A DNA stretch of 7,292 nt, from NCBI GenBank assembly GCA_017620115.1, contig JAFZRB010000144.1, positions 1 through 7,292 on the forward strand, written 5' to 3'. Every line of letters begins with the position of its first letter. Position 1 is the stretch's first letter. This DNA is from Clostridia bacterium. GTDB taxonomy: Bacteria; Bacillota; Clostridia; Christensenellales; Aristaeellaceae. A program made the position numbers and the translations under genes. Below are positions 6,193 through 7,292 of this stretch, in pieces. Under the pieces are notes generated by a model that had not been told where the DNA came from, made no database searches, and was given only the letters and a program-made list of their open reading frames with translations.

Positions 6193-6966
6193 ATGAGTAA
6201 TCCCCTTGGCATTTCCGTGGGACAGGCCAATTACCAGCTGCTGCCGCAGTACGCGGCGGCGGGCTTTGAAGCCGTCGAGATCTCCCTGCCCGGCAAGCCC
6301 ATCGACGAGCTGCGCGTGTTCGCCTGCGAGGCCTACGCGCTGCTGAGGAAGGCGGGCATGACGCTGTGGAGCGTGCACCTGCCCTTCGGCCGCCGGCTGG
6401 ATATTTCGGCCCTGGATGAGGCGGAGCGCGCGCGGGTGATCGGCGAACTGAAGCTGTCCGTCGACCTGGCGCGCGGGCTGGGCGCGCAAACGCTCGTGGT
6501 GCACGGCAGCAGCGAGCCGAACGAGGAGGAATCCCGTCCGGCGCGCATGGAGGCCTGCGCGAAGAGCCTGCGCGAGCTGCAGGCCTGCGCGGACGGCATG
6601 AACCTGGCGATCGAAAACCTGCCGCGCACCTGCATCGGCCGCGCGGGGTGGGAGGTCGCGCAGCTGAGCCGGGAATGCGCCGGCGTCTGCTTCGACGTGA
6701 ACCACCTGCTGATCGAGGATCACAACGCCTTCCTCGACGCGGCGGAGAAGCGGGTCGTCACCACGCACCTCTCCGACTACGACGGCGTGGACGAGCGCCA
6801 CTGGCTGCCCGGCATGGGCATCGTGCCGTGGAAACTGGTTCACGACCGGCTGATCGCCGCGGGTTACGAGGGCCCCTTCCTGTTCGAGCTCGGCCTGGAC
6901 GCCGAAAAGCGCCCCTACGCGCCGGAGCGGATCGTAACCGCGTGGCGCGGGCTCGTCGAGCGATGA
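6193..6966 (+). CDS. Sugar phosphate isomerase/epimerase family TIM-barrel protein
   Basis: A 257-residue cytosolic protein of the xylose isomerase-like TIM-barrel (AP endonuclease 2) superfamily. The metal-binding set expected for this family is complete: Glu141 (in LAIENLP), Asp168 and His171 (CFDVNH), His192 with Asp200 and His203 (THLSDYDGVDERHWLPGMG), and Glu232 (LFELG). His62 (SVHLPFG) and His104 (VVHGSS) line the usual active-site strands. Members isomerise or epimerise sugars or inositols, and some are AP endonucleases. The short 257-residue form and the HWLPGMG segment favour the sugar enzymes. The substrate is not readable from sequence. Divergence from nagA-ROK across a shared promoter suggests co-regulation and a related amino or hexose sugar. 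The ATG at 6193 has AAAGGA 10 bases upstream. It ends at the edge of an AT-rich foldback element. Confidence 0.88.
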   Translation: MSNPLGISVGQANYQLLPQYAAAGFEAVEISLPGKPIDELRVFACEAYALLRKAGMTLWSVHLPFGRRLDISALDEAERARVIGELKLSVDLARGLGAQTLVVHGSSEPNEEESRPARMEACAKSLRELQACADGMNLAIENLPRTCIGRAGWEVAQLSRECAGVCFDVNHLLIEDHNAFLDAAEKRVVTTHLSDYDGVDERHWLPGMGIVPWKLVHDRLIAAGYEGPFLFELGLDAEKRPYAPERIVTAWRGLVER

Positions 6967-6970
6967 GCTG

Positions 6971-7107
6971 TGAGTAATTAGCAATTAAAGGGAGCGAATC
7001 TTGCAGCAGAAGGCGGAAGGGGAAGGCAAGCGAAAAAGGGATATGCCTTTGCTGTTCTCCCAATTTCTAAGTGCTAATTACAAATTGCTAATTACAAATT
7101 GCTAATT
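6971..7107. repeat. AT-rich foldback (MITE-like) element in a convergent gap
   Basis: The 13-mer GTAATTAGCAATT at 6974-6986 has an exact inverted copy at 7083-7095, and its AATTAGCAATT core recurs inverted at the outer end (7097-7107). The interior also folds: GGGAG (6990-6994) can pair with CTCCC (7057-7061), and CAGCAGAAGGC (7004-7014) with GCCTTTGCTG (7045-7054) with one bulge. The whole gap therefore forms a long imperfect hairpin around a purine-rich loop. The AT-rich ends contrast sharply with the surrounding GC-rich genes. It encodes no convincing protein. It may be a non-autonomous mobile or interspersed repeat, a bidirectional terminator for the two converging genes, or both. No target-site duplication is certain. 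Confidence 0.65.
7073..7107. repeat. Tandem repeat of a 14-bp AT-rich unit, 2.5 copies
   Basis: GCTAATTACAAATT occurs exactly at 7073-7086 and 7087-7100, with a half copy GCTAATT at 7101-7107. It forms the right arm of the foldback element; the left arm has only one inverted copy, so the right arm appears to have expanded. Confidence 0.9.
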
Positions 7108-7292
7108 CATCTCTCGTTCCTCATTACTTTCCCCTCGTCCCCCGCCTCGCGGGCGAGAAGCGCCACGCGGGTGACCTCGAGGGCGTCCAGCGCCAGCCTG
7201 TCGGCCTCCGGCGTTCCGAGGGCGTCCAGCAAGACGAGCAGGCAGTTCTTTTCCGGCAGCAGCGGCAGCTCGCGGCGCGGCTCCTCGTTTTC
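7107..7292 (-). CDS. C-terminal part of an unidentified protein (partial)
   Basis: An open frame enters from the right edge and runs 61 codons to a TGA at 7109-7107. Up to about 7143 the third codon positions are almost all G or C, like the confirmed genes, so this is real coding sequence. The residues (for example CLLVLLDALGTPEADRLALDALEVTRVALLAREAG) suggest two amphipathic or hydrophobic helices, but I do not recognise a family. The last eight or so codons (GKVMRNER) lose the GC-rich third-base pattern and use rare-looking GTA and AGA codons. The stop itself lies at the start of the AT-rich element. The present C terminus may thus derive from element sequence. The gene converges on the isomerase gene. 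Confidence 0.7.
   Translation of the reverse strand, partial: ENEEPRRELPLLPEKNCLLVLLDALGTPEADRLALDALEVTRVALLAREAGDEGKVMRNER

Noticed and set aside
6151..6984. 277-codon - strand open frame opposite the isomerase
   Set aside because: It is a shadow of a gene with a full set of metal ligands, and its start would lie inside the AT-rich element.
7073..7107. CRISPR array
   Set aside because: The units are 14 bp, directly adjacent and without spacers, and no cas genes are present; this is a simple tandem repeat.

Overview
The window looks like chromosomal DNA of a high-GC, low-complexity-free member of the Bacillota, most plausibly a Clostridia lineage (a Christensenellales-like gut organism would fit, but this is inference). 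The reasons are strong AGGAGG-type ribosome binding sites, consensus-like vegetative promoters with A/T-rich -10 boxes in otherwise GC-rich DNA, a TTG start codon, a Firmicutes-length ComEC, and a GyrI-like protein of the type common in Firmicutes. Seven protein genes are seen, two of them cut by the window edges. No rRNA, tRNA, CRISPR array, IS transposase or phage gene was found.

Layout. Positions 1-48 hold the last codons of an upstream + strand gene, followed after 16 bases by a complete GyrI-like small-molecule-binding protein (65-697, +). The next gene converges on it: a SAM-dependent methyltransferase (737-1531, -) with its own promoter (TTGACG-18-TATAAT). Upstream of that on the same strand is comEC/rec2 (1608-3914, -), a complete 768-residue DNA-uptake channel protein with its own promoter (TTGTCA-17-TACAAT). 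Then comes an amino-sugar module: a ROK-family sugar kinase (4077-4952, -) directly downstream of and probably translationally coupled to nagA (4964-6103, -, TTG start). A TIM-barrel sugar phosphate isomerase/epimerase (6193-6966, +) diverges from nagA. The two divergent promoters appear to share one TTATAA core. At the right end a convergent intergenic gap (6967-7106) is almost entirely filled by an AT-rich foldback element with inverted ends and a 14-bp tandem repeat. The C-terminal 61 codons of an unrecognised - strand gene (7107-7292) end exactly at the edge of this element.

How the genes fit together. NagA removes the acetyl group from GlcNAc-6-phosphate and the ROK kinase could make such a sugar phosphate, so nagA-ROK is a credible amino-sugar salvage operon. 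The divergent isomerase/epimerase may act on a related sugar. No nagB (glucosamine-6-phosphate deaminase) and no transporter are in the window. comEC, the methyltransferase and the GyrI-like gene look like independent transcription units.

For several genes the longest open frame overstates the N terminus. The starts given here rest on Shine-Dalgarno and promoter positions. I see no clear sign of an undescribed multi-gene system. The best leads are the foldback element with its apparent remodelling of a neighbouring C terminus, the shared divergent promoter, and a 10-bp perfect stem inside the 3' end of the methyltransferase gene.
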